Shown: positions 52,694 through 63,698 of the stretch, in pieces
Position numbering within the stretch: the stretch's first letter is position 1
Layout: each line of letters begins with the position of its first letter
Assembly: GCF_002925905.1 (NCBI RefSeq)
Contig: NZ_PRDB01000007.1
Span: forward strand, 124,001 to 188,000
Length of the DNA stretch: 64,000 nucleotides
Direction of reading: 5' to 3'
Source: Klebsiella michiganensis
GTDB lineage: Bacteria > Pseudomonadota > Gammaproteobacteria > Enterobacterales > Enterobacteriaceae
Position numbers and translations under genes: made by a program
Notes under the pieces: model-generated
What the model was told of the DNA's origin: nothing
What the model saw: only the letters and a program-made list of their open reading frames with translations
Database searches by the model: none

Positions 52694-55426
52694 ATGACTG
52701 ACATGAAAATAGAAAACCGGAAAATAAACCGGTCTGCGTCAGAAAATGATAAGCAGCATAAAAAAAGCTTCGCCATTGAAACCGAGGCATTTAACAGCCC
52801 GGATCATACGCTGGCGCGGCTCAACAGCAGCCGTCAGGGGCTCACCACCGAAGATGCCCTTGAACGGCTGAATGAATATGGCCGCAATGAAGTCGCGCAC
52901 GAGCAGGCGCCGCCGGCGCTAATCCAGCTTTTGCAGGCATTCAATAACCCGTTTATCTATGTCCTGATGGCGCTGGCCGCCGTCAGCTTCGTGACCGATT
53001 ACTGGCTACCGCTGCGTAACGGCGAAGAGACCGATCTGACCGGGATTATCATTATCGTCACGATGGTCAGCCTGAGCGGGTTATTGCGTTTCTGGCAGGA
53101 GTTTCGCACCAACAAAGCGGCGCAGGCGCTGAAATCCATGGTTCGCACCACGGCGACGGTACTGCGTCGCGGTCCTGGTAACATGGGGCCAGCGCAGGAG
53201 GAGATTGCCATTGAGGAACTGGTGCCCGGTGACATCATCTTCCTGGCTGCGGGGGATCTGGTTCCGGCGGATGTCCGCCTGCTGGAGTCCCGGGACCTGT
53301 TCGTCAGCCAGTCGATACTTAGCGGCGAATCGCTGCCGGTGGAAAAGTATGACGTTCTGGCCAGCGTGTCCGGCAAAGGGTGCGACAGGCTTCCCGAGCC
53401 GAACAAAGATAAAAGCCTGCTGGAGATGGGCAATATCTGTCTGATGGGCACCAACGTGACCAGCGGCAGGGCGCAGGCGGTGGTGGTGGCTACCGGAAAC
53501 CGCACCTGGTTTGGTTCGCTGGCGAAGTCCATTGTCGGTACGCGCACCCAGACGGCGTTCGACCGTGGGGTAAACAGCGTCAGCTGGCTGCTGATCCGTT
53601 TTATGCTGGTGATGGTGCCGATTGTGCTGCTGATTAACGGCTTCAGCAAAGGAGACTGGGTTGAGGCATCGCTGTTTGCCCTGGCGGTCGCGGTGGGCCT
53701 GACGCCGGAAATGCTGCCGATGATCGTCAGCTCAAACCTGGCGAAAGGCGCTATCGCCATGTCGCGGCGCAAAGTGATCGTCAAGCGGCTGAACGCTATT
53801 CAGAACTTTGGCGCCATGGACGTGCTGTGCACCGATAAAACCGGCACGCTGACGCAGGACAATATCATTCTTGAGCATCATCTTGACGTCAGCGGCAGCG
53901 AGAGCGACCGGGTGCTGACGCTGGCGTGGCTCAACAGCAGCAGCCAGAGCGGGGCGCGCAACCTGATGGACCGGGCGGTGCTGCGCTTTGGCGAGGGGCG
54001 GATTGCGCCAGCGACCAAAGAGCGCTTCGTAAAGCTTGATGAACTGCCGTTTGATTTTGTCCGCCGTCGGGTCTCGGTGTCGGTGGAAGATGTCCGCCAC
54101 GGCGATAAAAGCCTGATCTGCAAAGGCGCGGTCGAAGAGATGCTGATGGTGGCCACGCATCTGCGCGAAGGCGACCGCGTGGTTGCGCTGGATGAAACCC
54201 GCCGCGATCTGCTGTTAGCCAAAACGCAGGATTACAACGCCCAGGGTTTCCGCGTGCTGCTGGTCGCGACCCGCAAGCTGGATGACTCCGCCCTGACAAC
54301 CCCGCTGTGCGCCGCGGATGAGCAGGGGCTGACGGTCGAAGGGATGCTGACCTTCCTCGATCCGCCGAAGGAGAGCGCGGGAAAAGCGATTACCGCGCTG
54401 CGCGATAACGGCGTGGCGGTCAAAGTGTTGACCGGCGATAACCCGGTGGTCACGGCGCGTATTTGCCTGGAAGTGGGGATTGATGCCCACGGTATCCTGA
54501 CCGGCGCACAGATTGAAGCGATGACGGATAACGAACTGGAGCGCGAAGTGGAAACGCGTTCGGTATTCGCCAAACTGACGCCGCTGCAGAAGTCGCGCAT
54601 CCTGAAAACGCTGCAGAAAAACGGCCACACCGTCGGCTTCCTCGGCGATGGCATCAACGATGCGCCGGCGCTGCGCGATGCGGACGTCGGTATTTCCGTC
54701 GACAGCGCGGCGGATATCGCCAAAGAGGCATCCGATATCATCCTGCTGGAAAAGGATTTGATGGTGCTGGAAGAAGGGGTGATCAAAGGGCGTGAGACCT
54801 TTGGCAATATCATTAAGTACCTGAATATGACCGCCAGCTCTAACTTCGGCAACGTCTTCTCGGTACTGGTGGCCAGCGCGTTTATTCCGTTTCTGCCGAT
54901 GCTGGCGATTCATCTGCTGATCCAGAACCTGATGTACGATCTCTCTCAGCTCTCGCTGCCGTGGGACAAGATGGATAAGGAATTCCTGCGTAAGCCGCGC
55001 AAGTGGGATGCGAAAAATATCGGCCGCTTTATGCTGTGGATTGGCCCGACGTCGTCCATTTTTGATATCACCACCTTCGCGCTGATGTGGTACGTGTTTG
55101 CGGCGAATCACGTTGAAGCCCAAGCGCTGTTCCAGTCCGGGTGGTTTATTGAAGGGCTGCTGTCGCAAACGCTGGTGGTGCATATGCTGAGAACGCAGAA
55201 AATTCCGTTTATCCAGAGTCGGGCGACGTTGCCGGTGCTGCTCACCACCGCGGTCATTATGGCGATGGGCATCTACATTCCGTTCTCGCCGCTGGGGGCG
55301 ATGGTCGGGCTGGAGCCGCTGCCGCTGAGCTACTTCCCGTGGCTGATCGCGACGCTGCTCAGCTACTGCCTGGTCGCGCAGGGCATGAAGCGTTTCTATA
55401 TCAAACGCTTTGGTCAGTGGTTCTGA
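52694..55426 (+). CDS. mgtB: Mg2+-importing P-type ATPase MgtB
   Basis: A 910-residue P3-type ATPase that imports Mg2+ using ATP, made when magnesium is scarce. The phosphorylated Asp381 is in CTDKTGTLT. The actuator loop LSGESLPVEK, the nucleotide-domain KGAVEEM, and the hinge LGDGINDAPALRDADVGIS are intact. Ten membrane helices are expected. Length and linkage to mgtC mark MgtB rather than MgtA. An N-terminal polar tail of about 30 residues precedes the first conserved segment. GAGGAATAATC provides the ribosome site. It is followed by two tiny membrane-protein genes. Confidence 0.95.
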   Translation: MTDMKIENRKINRSASENDKQHKKSFAIETEAFNSPDHTLARLNSSRQGLTTEDALERLNEYGRNEVAHEQAPPALIQLLQAFNNPFIYVLMALAAVSFVTDYWLPLRNGEETDLTGIIIIVTMVSLSGLLRFWQEFRTNKAAQALKSMVRTTATVLRRGPGNMGPAQEEIAIEELVPGDIIFLAAGDLVPADVRLLESRDLFVSQSILSGESLPVEKYDVLASVSGKGCDRLPEPNKDKSLLEMGNICLMGTNVTSGRAQAVVVATGNRTWFGSLAKSIVGTRTQTAFDRGVNSVSWLLIRFMLVMVPIVLLINGFSKGDWVEASLFALAVAVGLTPEMLPMIVSSNLAKGAIAMSRRKVIVKRLNAIQNFGAMDVLCTDKTGTLTQDNIILEHHLDVSGSESDRVLTLAWLNSSSQSGARNLMDRAVLRFGEGRIAPATKERFVKLDELPFDFVRRRVSVSVEDVRHGDKSLICKGAVEEMLMVATHLREGDRVVALDETRRDLLLAKTQDYNAQGFRVLLVATRKLDDSALTTPLCAADEQGLTVEGMLTFLDPPKESAGKAITALRDNGVAVKVLTGDNPVVTARICLEVGIDAHGILTGAQIEAMTDNELEREVETRSVFAKLTPLQKSRILKTLQKNGHTVGFLGDGINDAPALRDADVGISVDSAADIAKEASDIILLEKDLMVLEEGVIKGRETFGNIIKYLNMTASSNFGNVFSVLVASAFIPFLPMLAIHLLIQNLMYDLSQLSLPWDKMDKEFLRKPRKWDAKNIGRFMLWIGPTSSIFDITTFALMWYVFAANHVEAQALFQSGWFIEGLLSQTLVVHMLRTQKIPFIQSRATLPVLLTTAVIMAMGIYIPFSPLGAMVGLEPLPLSYFPWLIATLLSYCLVAQGMKRFYIKRFGQWF

Positions 55427-55444
55427 TGATAAGGAGGCGCAGAG

Positions 55445-55537
55445 ATGAATCGTTCTCCGGACACCCTCATCGCGCTGATATTTTTCCTGGTGGGTCTGCT
55501 GGTGCTGTTGCTGGCTATCTGGCAAATCCTGTTCTGA
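55445..55537 (+). CDS. mgtR: MgtR small membrane peptide
   Basis: A 30-residue single-helix peptide beginning MNRSPDTLIALIFFLVGL and ending AIWQILF. It has the length and pattern of Salmonella MgtR (MNRSPDKIIALIF...), which binds MgtC and promotes its degradation by FtsH. AAGGAGGCGCAGAG precedes the ATG, 18 bp after the mgtB stop. It is too short for routine gene calling. Confidence 0.92.
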   Translation: MNRSPDTLIALIFFLVGLLVLLLAIWQILF

Positions 55538-55550
55538 AAAAGGGGGCGCG

Positions 55551-55637
55551 ATGCGCAGAGGATCGCTGGATAAAGTCTTTATTCAGGTGGCGATTATTGC
55601 GGCCATCATTATTCTGCTGACAATCTGGATTAGATAA
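55551..55637 (+). CDS. mgtU: MgtU-like small membrane peptide
   Basis: A 28-residue peptide: MRRGSLDKVFIQVAIIAAII, then a short hydrophobic end and TIWIR. One membrane helix with a basic N-terminus. AAAGGGGGCGCG precedes the ATG; it begins 13 bp after mgtR. Its place and size agree with the 28-residue MgtU described in Salmonella as stabilising MgtB, which I recall but cannot check here. It is the last gene before a strong hairpin. Confidence 0.78.
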   Translation: MRRGSLDKVFIQVAIIAAIIILLTIWIR

Positions 55638-55643
55638 GAGGAG

Positions 55644-55665
55644 CCCGGGCCATTGGCCCGGGTTT
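55644..55665 (+). terminator. Terminator of the mgt operon
   Basis: CCCGGGCC-ATT-GGCCCGGG is a perfect 8-bp stem followed by TTT. It lies 6 bp past mgtU and may also serve katG from the other side. Confidence 0.75.
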
Positions 55666-55687
55666 AGCATTTCTGCCGGGGAAAGGA

Positions 55688-57901
<2,214 letters not shown>

Positions 57902-58136
57902 TTACGATATACACTGCTACCAATAAGCGATATTTGAATGAGTCTACGGATTTAATAGTTATTTCCGTTCAATGCCTTTGTAAAAACCGAACATATATCA
58001 TTGTTCAATGATTGATTGTTCAGTATTGACTCAACCACAATAGTCGTAACATACGCGTAAAGGAATCGTTAAGACATCATCCCCGCCAGCGAAGACCGAT
58101 TGTTTGAGTTACGACAATTTTAGTGCGTAAAACGGC

Positions 58137-59069
58137 TTAGCGCTGCCAGTATAAAGGCGTACCAAAAACGTCGATAAAATAGTCTATTACCGCACGTACG
58201 TTTAACGAAGGATGACGGGCGTGAGGGTAGATCGCCGACACCGGCGAGGGGCTGCTGCCGATCGCCGCGCTGTAGTGAGGCATCAGCTGAACCAGCCTTC
58301 CAGCCCCCATGGCTTCATTGACCATCCAATCGGGAAAGAGCACCACCCCCATGCCTCCCAGCGCAGCGGTCAGCAGCGCATCGGCGTTATTTGATGCCAG
58401 CCGCGGCGTTTGCGGATAGTGAACCCATTCTCCCTCCGCGAGGCGGAACAGCCAGCGGTTAGGTCCATTTGAACCGCTGTAGACCAGCGTGCTGTGATGG
58501 CAAAGATCTTCCGGTTTCTCCGGCGTGCCGCAGCGCTGCAGATAGTCCGGAGCCGCAACCAGATAGTGATGCTGCATACCCAGTACTCTGGCATGAACGC
58601 TGGAGTCCGGCAGGCTGCCGATGCGGAAAATCAGGTCGGTCGCTTCGCGGTGCGGATCGATAAAATCATCGGTCAGCGCCAGCGCAATTTGCATCTGTGG
58701 ATAGCGCTGCGTCAGCCCCGGCAGCCACGGCGCGATATGGCGCTGGCCAAAATAGACCGGGGCGTTGATCCGCACCAGTCCACCCGGCTCAAGACGACGG
58801 TCCTGCAGGTCGCGCCTGGCAACGCTGAACCGTTCGCCGAGCCCTCTGGCATGTTCGGCAAACAGGCGTCCCGCTTCGGTGGGAACCACCGCCCGGGTAT
58901 TACGATAAAAGAGCTGCTGGCCGAGCGCATCCTCAAGCTGGTGAATGACGCGCGACACCATCGAGGGCGAAACGCCTTCCCGCCTCGCCACCACGGAGAA
59001 ACTCTGGCTGTCATAGACGGCGATAAACAGCTGTAGCGCCCGAAAATTTACATTACCCGCATCGCTCAT
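58137..59069 (-). CDS. LysR-family transcriptional regulator
   Basis: A 310-residue LysR protein with the winged helix at about 10-65 (YDSQSFSVVARREGVSPSMVSRVIHQLEDALG) and a normal effector domain ending HPSLNVRAVIDYFIDVFG. It is of the DsdC/CrgA-like group. It is divergent from the small transporter pair that begins at 59169, with 99 bp between, and probably regulates it. No obvious palindrome was singled out. Confidence 0.85.
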   Translation of the reverse strand: MSDAGNVNFRALQLFIAVYDSQSFSVVARREGVSPSMVSRVIHQLEDALGQQLFYRNTRAVVPTEAGRLFAEHARGLGERFSVARRDLQDRRLEPGGLVRINAPVYFGQRHIAPWLPGLTQRYPQMQIALALTDDFIDPHREATDLIFRIGSLPDSSVHARVLGMQHHYLVAAPDYLQRCGTPEKPEDLCHHSTLVYSGSNGPNRWLFRLAEGEWVHYPQTPRLASNNADALLTAALGGMGVVLFPDWMVNEAMGAGRLVQLMPHYSAAIGSSPSPVSAIYPHARHPSLNVRAVIDYFIDVFGTPLYWQR

Positions 59070-59168
59070 TAATGCAATATCCGCAAAAGTGTTTCCCTGA
59101 TTGTATCGTTTTTCACATTACTTCGCTGCTTTATGCTCTGCCACCCAATCAATAATCGGATATCAACG

Positions 59169-59603
59169 ATGCAGTTATTACTTATTTTTCTTGTGATTGC
59201 CGGCGGCATGGGGTTATCCGTGGAAGCCGGACTACTCGGGCCGCTTGCCGGTCAGGTAGGGGACCTGTGGGCCACCTTCAGCATTTTTAGCGTCGGGAGC
59301 GCGCTAACCTTTCTGCTGATGCTGCTGTTTGGCCCCAGGCAGGGTCCCTCGTTCTTCTCCTTACCGGGCTGGCAGCTTACCGGGGGCGTACTGGGGCCCA
59401 TTTACGTCGTCATCTTAACCATTGCCGTACCGGTTATCGGTATCGCCATGACGATGATCGGCATTCTGGCCGGTCAGGTATGCAAAAGCCTGCTGATTGA
59501 CCACTACGGTCTGTTTGGTTCGGCAAAACGTAAAATCGATGGACGGCGGGTTATCGCGCTGCTGTTTATCATCGTCGCCCTGATTCTGATCGCCACAAGC
59601 TGA
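59169..59603 (+). CDS. Small DMT-family membrane protein (DUF606/YdcZ type), first of a pair
   Basis: A 144-residue inner-membrane protein with about five helices, starting MQLLLIFLVIAGGMGLSVEAGLLGPLAG. It belongs to the half-size drug/metabolite transporters of the YdcZ type, which work as dimers. It precedes its homologue by 9 bp, so the two likely form a heterodimeric transporter. Start at 59169; an earlier Met has no ribosome site. Substrate unknown. Confidence 0.82.
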   Translation: MQLLLIFLVIAGGMGLSVEAGLLGPLAGQVGDLWATFSIFSVGSALTFLLMLLFGPRQGPSFFSLPGWQLTGGVLGPIYVVILTIAVPVIGIAMTMIGILAGQVCKSLLIDHYGLFGSAKRKIDGRRVIALLFIIVALILIATS

Positions 59604-59612
59604 GGAGTTAAC

Positions 59613-60080
59613 ATGAGTAGCATAATGATTTTGCTGGCGCTGGTCGGCGGCGCGATGCTGAGTATGCAGGCGGCGATTAATGGCCGTTTGGGCAGCCAGG
59701 TGGGCGTATTTCGCAGCGCGTTTCTCACGTTTGCGATGGGCGCCTTGATCACGGCGCTGCTGATTTTTTATTTTGCCCCCCATCAGTCGACAACGCTGCT
59801 GGATGTGCCGAAATGGCAGCTGCTGGGCGCATTTTGCGGGGTTCCCTATATCGTAATTATGGTGGTGGCGGTGCAGCGTATCGGTACCGCGACGGCCACG
59901 GTGGCGGTGATTTTTGGCCAACTGGCCATGAGTCTGCTGATCGATAATTTTGGCTGGCTGGGTAACGACGCCATTGCCTTTTCAGCGGGGCGGCTGGGGG
60001 CCATCGTCTGTCTGGGGCTGGCGCTGTTCTTTATTTACCGCTCCAGCGCGGCGGCAAAAGCTGAAGATAAGGAGAGTTAG
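59613..60080 (+). CDS. Small DMT-family membrane protein, second of a pair
   Basis: A 155-residue five-helix protein homologous to the preceding one: AMLSMQAAINGRLGSQVGVFRSAFLTFAMGAL is equivalent to VEAGLLGPLAGQVGDLWATFS in the first. GAGGAG gives the ribosome site. Two paralogous half-transporters side by side are typical of antiparallel DMT pairs. Likely regulated by the divergent LysR gene. Confidence 0.82.
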   Translation: MSSIMILLALVGGAMLSMQAAINGRLGSQVGVFRSAFLTFAMGALITALLIFYFAPHQSTTLLDVPKWQLLGAFCGVPYIVIMVVAVQRIGTATATVAVIFGQLAMSLLIDNFGWLGNDAIAFSAGRLGAIVCLGLALFFIYRSSAAAKAEDKES

Positions 60081-60229
60081 CCCACCTGTTCAGGTGAGTT
60101 GTCGCGCATCGCCAACCGCGGTCATACTGTTCGTCACCCTGTGACTGGCGCTTTAGACAGGAACTGTCGGGGAGCATGGGGATCGCCGCCGCGCGCCTGG
60201 GCATCACATCACTTTACCGGAGATACGCT

Positions 60230-60862
60230 ATGCCTGAGATACCGTCGCTGCTGACCTTCGCGCTTGTTGCCCTTGGCCTGGTATTGACCCCGGGGCCGAA
60301 TATGATCTATCTGATTTCGCGCTCGATTTGCCAGGGAAGAAGGGCCGGACTGGTCTCCCTCGGCGGGGTGGCGCTGGGGTTTGTGTTTTATATGCTGTGC
60401 GCCGCTTTCGGTATTACCGCACTGATCTTCGCCGTTCCCTACGCTTACGACGCGTTGCGCATCAGCGGCGTGGTCTATCTGCTTTATCTGGCCTGGCAGG
60501 CGGTGAAGCCCGGCGGGCGCTCGGTCTTTGCGGTGCGCGACCTGCCTGCCGATAGCGGCCGTAAGCTGTTTATGATGGGCTTTATTACTAACCTGGCGAA
60601 CCCTAAAATCGCCATCATGTATCTCTCACTGCTGCCGCAGTTTATCTCTCCCGGACACGGCAGCATCCTTGCGCAGTCGCTGGTGCTGGGAGGGACGCAG
60701 GCGCTCATTAGCGTAGCGGTTAATGCGCTGATTGTGGTGATGGCCGGGCAGGTGTCGCTGTTTCTCGCGGGGCGCCCGTTATGGCAGCAGTTTCAGCGCT
60801 GGCTGATGGCGACGGTGCTGGCGGGGATGGCGGTGAAAATTGCCTTCGAGGCGCGGAAGTAA
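60230..60862 (+). CDS. LysE/RhtB-family exporter
   Basis: A 210-residue amino acid or metabolite exporter with about six helices. Family marks are LTPGPNMIYLISRSICQGRRAGLVS near the start and GFITNLANPKIAIMYLSLLPQF in the middle. I use ATG 60230 with CCGGAGA upstream; the longer reading through 60176 lacks support. It stands alone between two hairpins. Substrate unknown. Confidence 0.87.
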   Translation: MPEIPSLLTFALVALGLVLTPGPNMIYLISRSICQGRRAGLVSLGGVALGFVFYMLCAAFGITALIFAVPYAYDALRISGVVYLLYLAWQAVKPGGRSVFAVRDLPADSGRKLFMMGFITNLANPKIAIMYLSLLPQFISPGHGSILAQSLVLGGTQALISVAVNALIVVMAGQVSLFLAGRPLWQQFQRWLMATVLAGMAVKIAFEARK

Positions 60863-60865
60863 TCG

Positions 60866-60898
60866 CTGCGCCCGGCGGTGCTACGCTGCCGGGCGCAG
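60866..60898. terminator. Hairpin between the LysE-type and B3/4 genes
   Basis: CTGCGCCCGGC and GCCGGGCGCAG form a perfect 11-bp stem, 3 bp after the exporter stop and just past the 3' end of the convergent gene. No T run. Confidence 0.55.
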
Positions 60899-60908
60899 GG
60901 GAATGGCT

Positions 60909-61601
60909 TTAGGCCCCTGGCCCTATCAGCTGTGAGCGGATCGTCGCCTCCGGCATCATCTCCAGCAGGCCGTTGCTCAGCATCTCTCCCGCCTCCTGCA
61001 GCGCGCTAAGCGGCATTTCCGGCAGGCTTTCAAGAATAAACCACATCCGCGGACTCTCCACGCTCAGACGAGTACGTACTCCCTGTCGCCAGTTCCAGCG
61101 TCGGCAGGTCACGCCGCGATCGTCGCCCCAGACCACTTCTCCCGCATCGGGATATTCGTGAACGATCTGCCCCTCTTTGACGGTATCGAACGGTTCGCTG
61201 CCGTCCGCGAGCTTGAGGTGCGGGGCGCCAACGTAAGCCGCCAGGTTTTCGCCGCCGACCGGCACGGCGTAGCGCAGGCTCACCGCATTATAGAGATCGA
61301 CGATGGGATCGATCGCAGCCATCTCGCCATCGCGCAGCACCCGCCTGCGCAAGGCTTCCGCCGAGCAGGGCGTCCGCTTGGGTTTTGCGCCAAAGGCGCG
61401 GAATACCTCGTTCCAGGCCTGCAGGTGCGCCTCCGCCCACTGCGGCTCGCCGGCGATAACCGCCTGGCAGGCGGAGCGGAGCGCATCGGACCCGACCAGG
61501 GGGGCGCGTACGGCGGCGGAAACGACATCAATGCTCAGGGCGCGAAAGCCGGGGGCCAGCGCGGAGACCTGCGGGCTGATTGACGGTAATACGCTATTCA
61601 T
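60909..61601 (-). CDS. B3/B4 domain protein (tRNA-synthetase editing-like)
   Basis: A 230-residue cytoplasmic protein consisting of a B3/4 domain like that of PheRS beta, where the domain hydrolyses mischarged tRNA. Family text includes DPIVDLYNAVSLRYAVPVGGENL and GEVVWGDDRGVTCRRWNWRQG. The start is at 61601 with CAGGA 10 bases upstream; the open frame extends far upstream over the divergent gene and is not real. Stand-alone members may edit tRNA or act on free substrates. It is divergent from the XRE-cupin regulator with 43 bp between the starts. Confidence 0.85.
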   Translation of the reverse strand: MNSVLPSISPQVSALAPGFRALSIDVVSAAVRAPLVGSDALRSACQAVIAGEPQWAEAHLQAWNEVFRAFGAKPKRTPCSAEALRRRVLRDGEMAAIDPIVDLYNAVSLRYAVPVGGENLAAYVGAPHLKLADGSEPFDTVKEGQIVHEYPDAGEVVWGDDRGVTCRRWNWRQGVRTRLSVESPRMWFILESLPEMPLSALQEAGEMLSNGLLEMMPEATIRSQLIGPGA

Positions 61602-61644
61602 TGGATAATCCTGTAACGACCATTTTAAAGCATAATATCGACCG

Positions 61645-62247
61645 ATGACCAATAAAGTCAATATAACGACCGACGCGGGCGCCGATGCCGCCATGATTAA
61701 TGAAGCCGTTGCGGCGCGCATTAAGCGCTACCGGGCGGAAAAGAAGATCTCCCTGGATGAGCTGTCGCGACGCGCGGGCGTCAGCAAAGGTATGCTGGTA
61801 GACATTGAAGCCTGCAGGGCCAATCCCAGCATTGCGCTGTTGTGCCGTCTGGCCTCGGCGCTGGGCGTTTCCGTGGCCGATTTTGTCAATGTCGCCACCG
61901 CGCCGCCGGTAAAGGTGATTGCAGAAGGCGAGATTCCCACGCTGTGGCAGGGCGAGCAGGGCGGCAAGGCGCGGCTCCTTGCCGGTACCAGCGGTCCGGA
62001 TATGGTTGAGCTCTGGCAGTGGAGCCTCAATCCGGGAGAAATGTTCACATCGCCGGGGCACGGGGAGGGGACGACTGAGCTGCTTTTCGTGACCGAGGGC
62101 GCCTTAACCCTGACGGTTAACGACGGGGTCTATCTGATTCGAGAGGGGGATTCCGCCGTCGCGCGTACCGACGCCCCGCATAGCTACGCTAACGCCGGGG
62201 ATAAGATCGCGCGATTCACCATGACGGTGAGCGAAAAAGCGCGCTAG
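61645..62247 (+). CDS. XRE-type regulator with cupin sensor domain
   Basis: A 200-residue regulator with a Cro/CI helix-turn-helix at about 22-80 (IKRYRAEKKISLDELSRRAGVSKGMLVDIE) and a C-terminal cupin (about 115-195, GTTELLFVTEGALTLTVNDG). The same domain order is seen in SutR and PuuR. It is divergent from the B3/4 protein gene with a shared 43-bp promoter region, so the two are probably co-controlled. TAACGACC occurs twice around that region (61613-61620 and near 61662). Confidence 0.87.
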   Translation: MTNKVNITTDAGADAAMINEAVAARIKRYRAEKKISLDELSRRAGVSKGMLVDIEACRANPSIALLCRLASALGVSVADFVNVATAPPVKVIAEGEIPTLWQGEQGGKARLLAGTSGPDMVELWQWSLNPGEMFTSPGHGEGTTELLFVTEGALTLTVNDGVYLIREGDSAVARTDAPHSYANAGDKIARFTMTVSEKAR

Positions 62248-62259
62248 CAAGCGTTTCCC

Positions 62260-62289
62260 GGCGAGCGGCTATCGTCCCGACCGCTCGCC
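62260..62289 (+). terminator. Hairpin after the XRE-cupin gene
   Basis: GGCGAGCGG and CCGCTCGCC form a perfect 9-bp stem around a 12-base loop. No T run. From here to the riboswitch (62290-62460) I see no gene. Confidence 0.55.
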
Positions 62290-62465
62290 GCCTTCACGCC
62301 ATACGCACCAAATCCATGCAATGCCCCATCATCACTCCCCATTTTTGGGAGCCGCGGCGGCGCCTGCCGCCGTAGGGCTGATTTTACGCGCGCTGCGCGC
62401 CTGGCATAGACCTTGCAAACTCCTGTTCAGAAGGCAGCGCAACAGACAATTGAGATAACACAATA

Positions 62466-62557
62466 GCTGGCTAGGGTTCCGGTTCACTCAGGTGAACGTC
62501 TGGTCCGAGAGCTGGCGACCTCTGCGAGGTTACACGGCGGGACAAAAGCCCGGGAGA
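62466..62557 (+). promoter_or_regulatory. Guanidine-I (ykkC-yxkD) riboswitch aptamer
   Basis: The conserved blocks of the ykkC class I RNA occur in order: CTAGGGTTCCGG (62471-62482), GGTCCGAGAGCTGGC (62502-62516), and ACACGGCGGGACAAAAGCCC (62532-62551) followed by GGGAGA. The helix GTTCACTCAGGTGAAC between the first two blocks pairs well. It lies in the 5' leader of an ABC importer. This RNA binds guanidine and turns on guanidine-handling genes. The 368-bp gap between genes (62248-62615) is mostly this element. Confidence 0.9.
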
Positions 62558-62594
62558 CAGCAGCACCGTTGGGTGTCGCGCTGCTCCCGTTTCT
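62552..62594 (+). terminator. Expression-platform hairpin of the guanidine riboswitch
   Basis: GGGA plus GCAGC (62552-62564, with a 4-base bulge) can pair with GCTGCTCCC (62580-62588), then GTTTCT. The GGGA is also part of the aptamer's conserved 3' end, so ligand binding and this stem exclude each other. The T run is weak, so translation control is also possible. Confidence 0.5.
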
Positions 62595-62615
62595 CGTGCT
62601 AACCAGAGGTCCACC

Positions 62616-63674
62616 ATGAAGACACCGCCGATCCTCCGCTCTCTTATCCTGTCGCTGGCGCTGCTGGCCAGCGTCCCCTCGTTTGCCGCCGTCAAAAAAG
62701 AGTTCAACATCTGCTGGACTATCTATGCCGGATGGATGCCCTGGGGCACCATCAGCAACGAAAAGATCATCGATAAATGGGCCAGCAAATACGGCATCAA
62801 AATCAATATCGTTCAGCTGAACGACTACATCGAATCCATTAACCAGTACACCGCGGGCCAGTTTGACGGTTGCACCATGACCAACATGGATGCCCTGACC
62901 ATTCCGGCGGCGGGGGGCGTTGATACCACGGCGCTCATTACCGGCAGCTACTCCGACGGCAACGACGGCGTGGTGCTGAAGGGGGCGGATAAAAAGCTCA
63001 GCGATCTGAAAGGCATGGCGGTGTATCTCCCGGAGCTTTCGGTATCGCACTACCTGCTGGTTCGCGGTCTGGAAAAAGCCGGGCTGCAGGAAAAAGACGT
63101 CAAAGTGGTCAATACCTCGGATGCGGATATCGTCTCGGCTTTTGGCACCAGCGGCGTACGCGCGGCGGTGGCCTGGAATCCGCAGCTTTCGGTTATCAAA
63201 AAGACGCCGCAAACCACGGAGGTCTTTAGCTCTTCGCAGGTTCCCGGCGAGCTGATCGACATGATGGTGGTGAATACTCAGACCCTGAAAGATAACCCGG
63301 CGCTGGGTAAAGCCCTGACCGGCGCCTGGTTCGAGATGATGGCCAAAATGCAGGCCGGAGATACGCAGGCGCTAAGCGCAATGGCCGCCGATTCCGGCAC
63401 CGACCTCGCCGGCTACCGGGCGCAGCTAAAAACAACCCATCTCTTCTGGACGCCTGCCGATACCCTGACGTTTATCTCCTCGCCGGCGCTGGCAAAAACC
63501 ATGCAGCGGGTGGCGCAGTTCTCTTTTGATAAAGGGCTGCTGGGAGAGGGAGCGCAGAGCGCTGACTTTATCGGCATGACCTTCCCCGGCGGCGTCACCG
63601 TCGGCGATACCGCCAACAGCAAACTGCGCTTTGACGACAGCTATCTGAAGCTGGCGGCGGCGGGGCAGCTGTAA
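62616..63674 (+). CDS. ABC transporter substrate-binding protein (guanidine/urea-carboxylase linked)
   Basis: A 352-residue periplasmic binding protein with a signal peptide at 1-24 (LSLALLASVPSFA). The text FNICWTIYAGWMPWGTISNEKIIDKWA and ITGSYSDGNDGVVLKG match the family of taurine/nitrate-type (SsuA/TauA-like) binding proteins formerly called putative urea ABC transporter proteins and found with urea (guanidine) carboxylase. With the riboswitch upstream, guanidine or a related compound is the expected ligand. AGAGGTCCACC gives the ribosome site. The permease gene follows 24 bp later. Confidence 0.88.
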   Translation: MKTPPILRSLILSLALLASVPSFAAVKKEFNICWTIYAGWMPWGTISNEKIIDKWASKYGIKINIVQLNDYIESINQYTAGQFDGCTMTNMDALTIPAAGGVDTTALITGSYSDGNDGVVLKGADKKLSDLKGMAVYLPELSVSHYLLVRGLEKAGLQEKDVKVVNTSDADIVSAFGTSGVRAAVAWNPQLSVIKKTPQTTEVFSSSQVPGELIDMMVVNTQTLKDNPALGKALTGAWFEMMAKMQAGDTQALSAMAADSGTDLAGYRAQLKTTHLFWTPADTLTFISSPALAKTMQRVAQFSFDKGLLGEGAQSADFIGMTFPGGVTVGDTANSKLRFDDSYLKLAAAGQL

Positions 63675-63698
63675 TGATTGACCTTGGGAGTCCACGCC

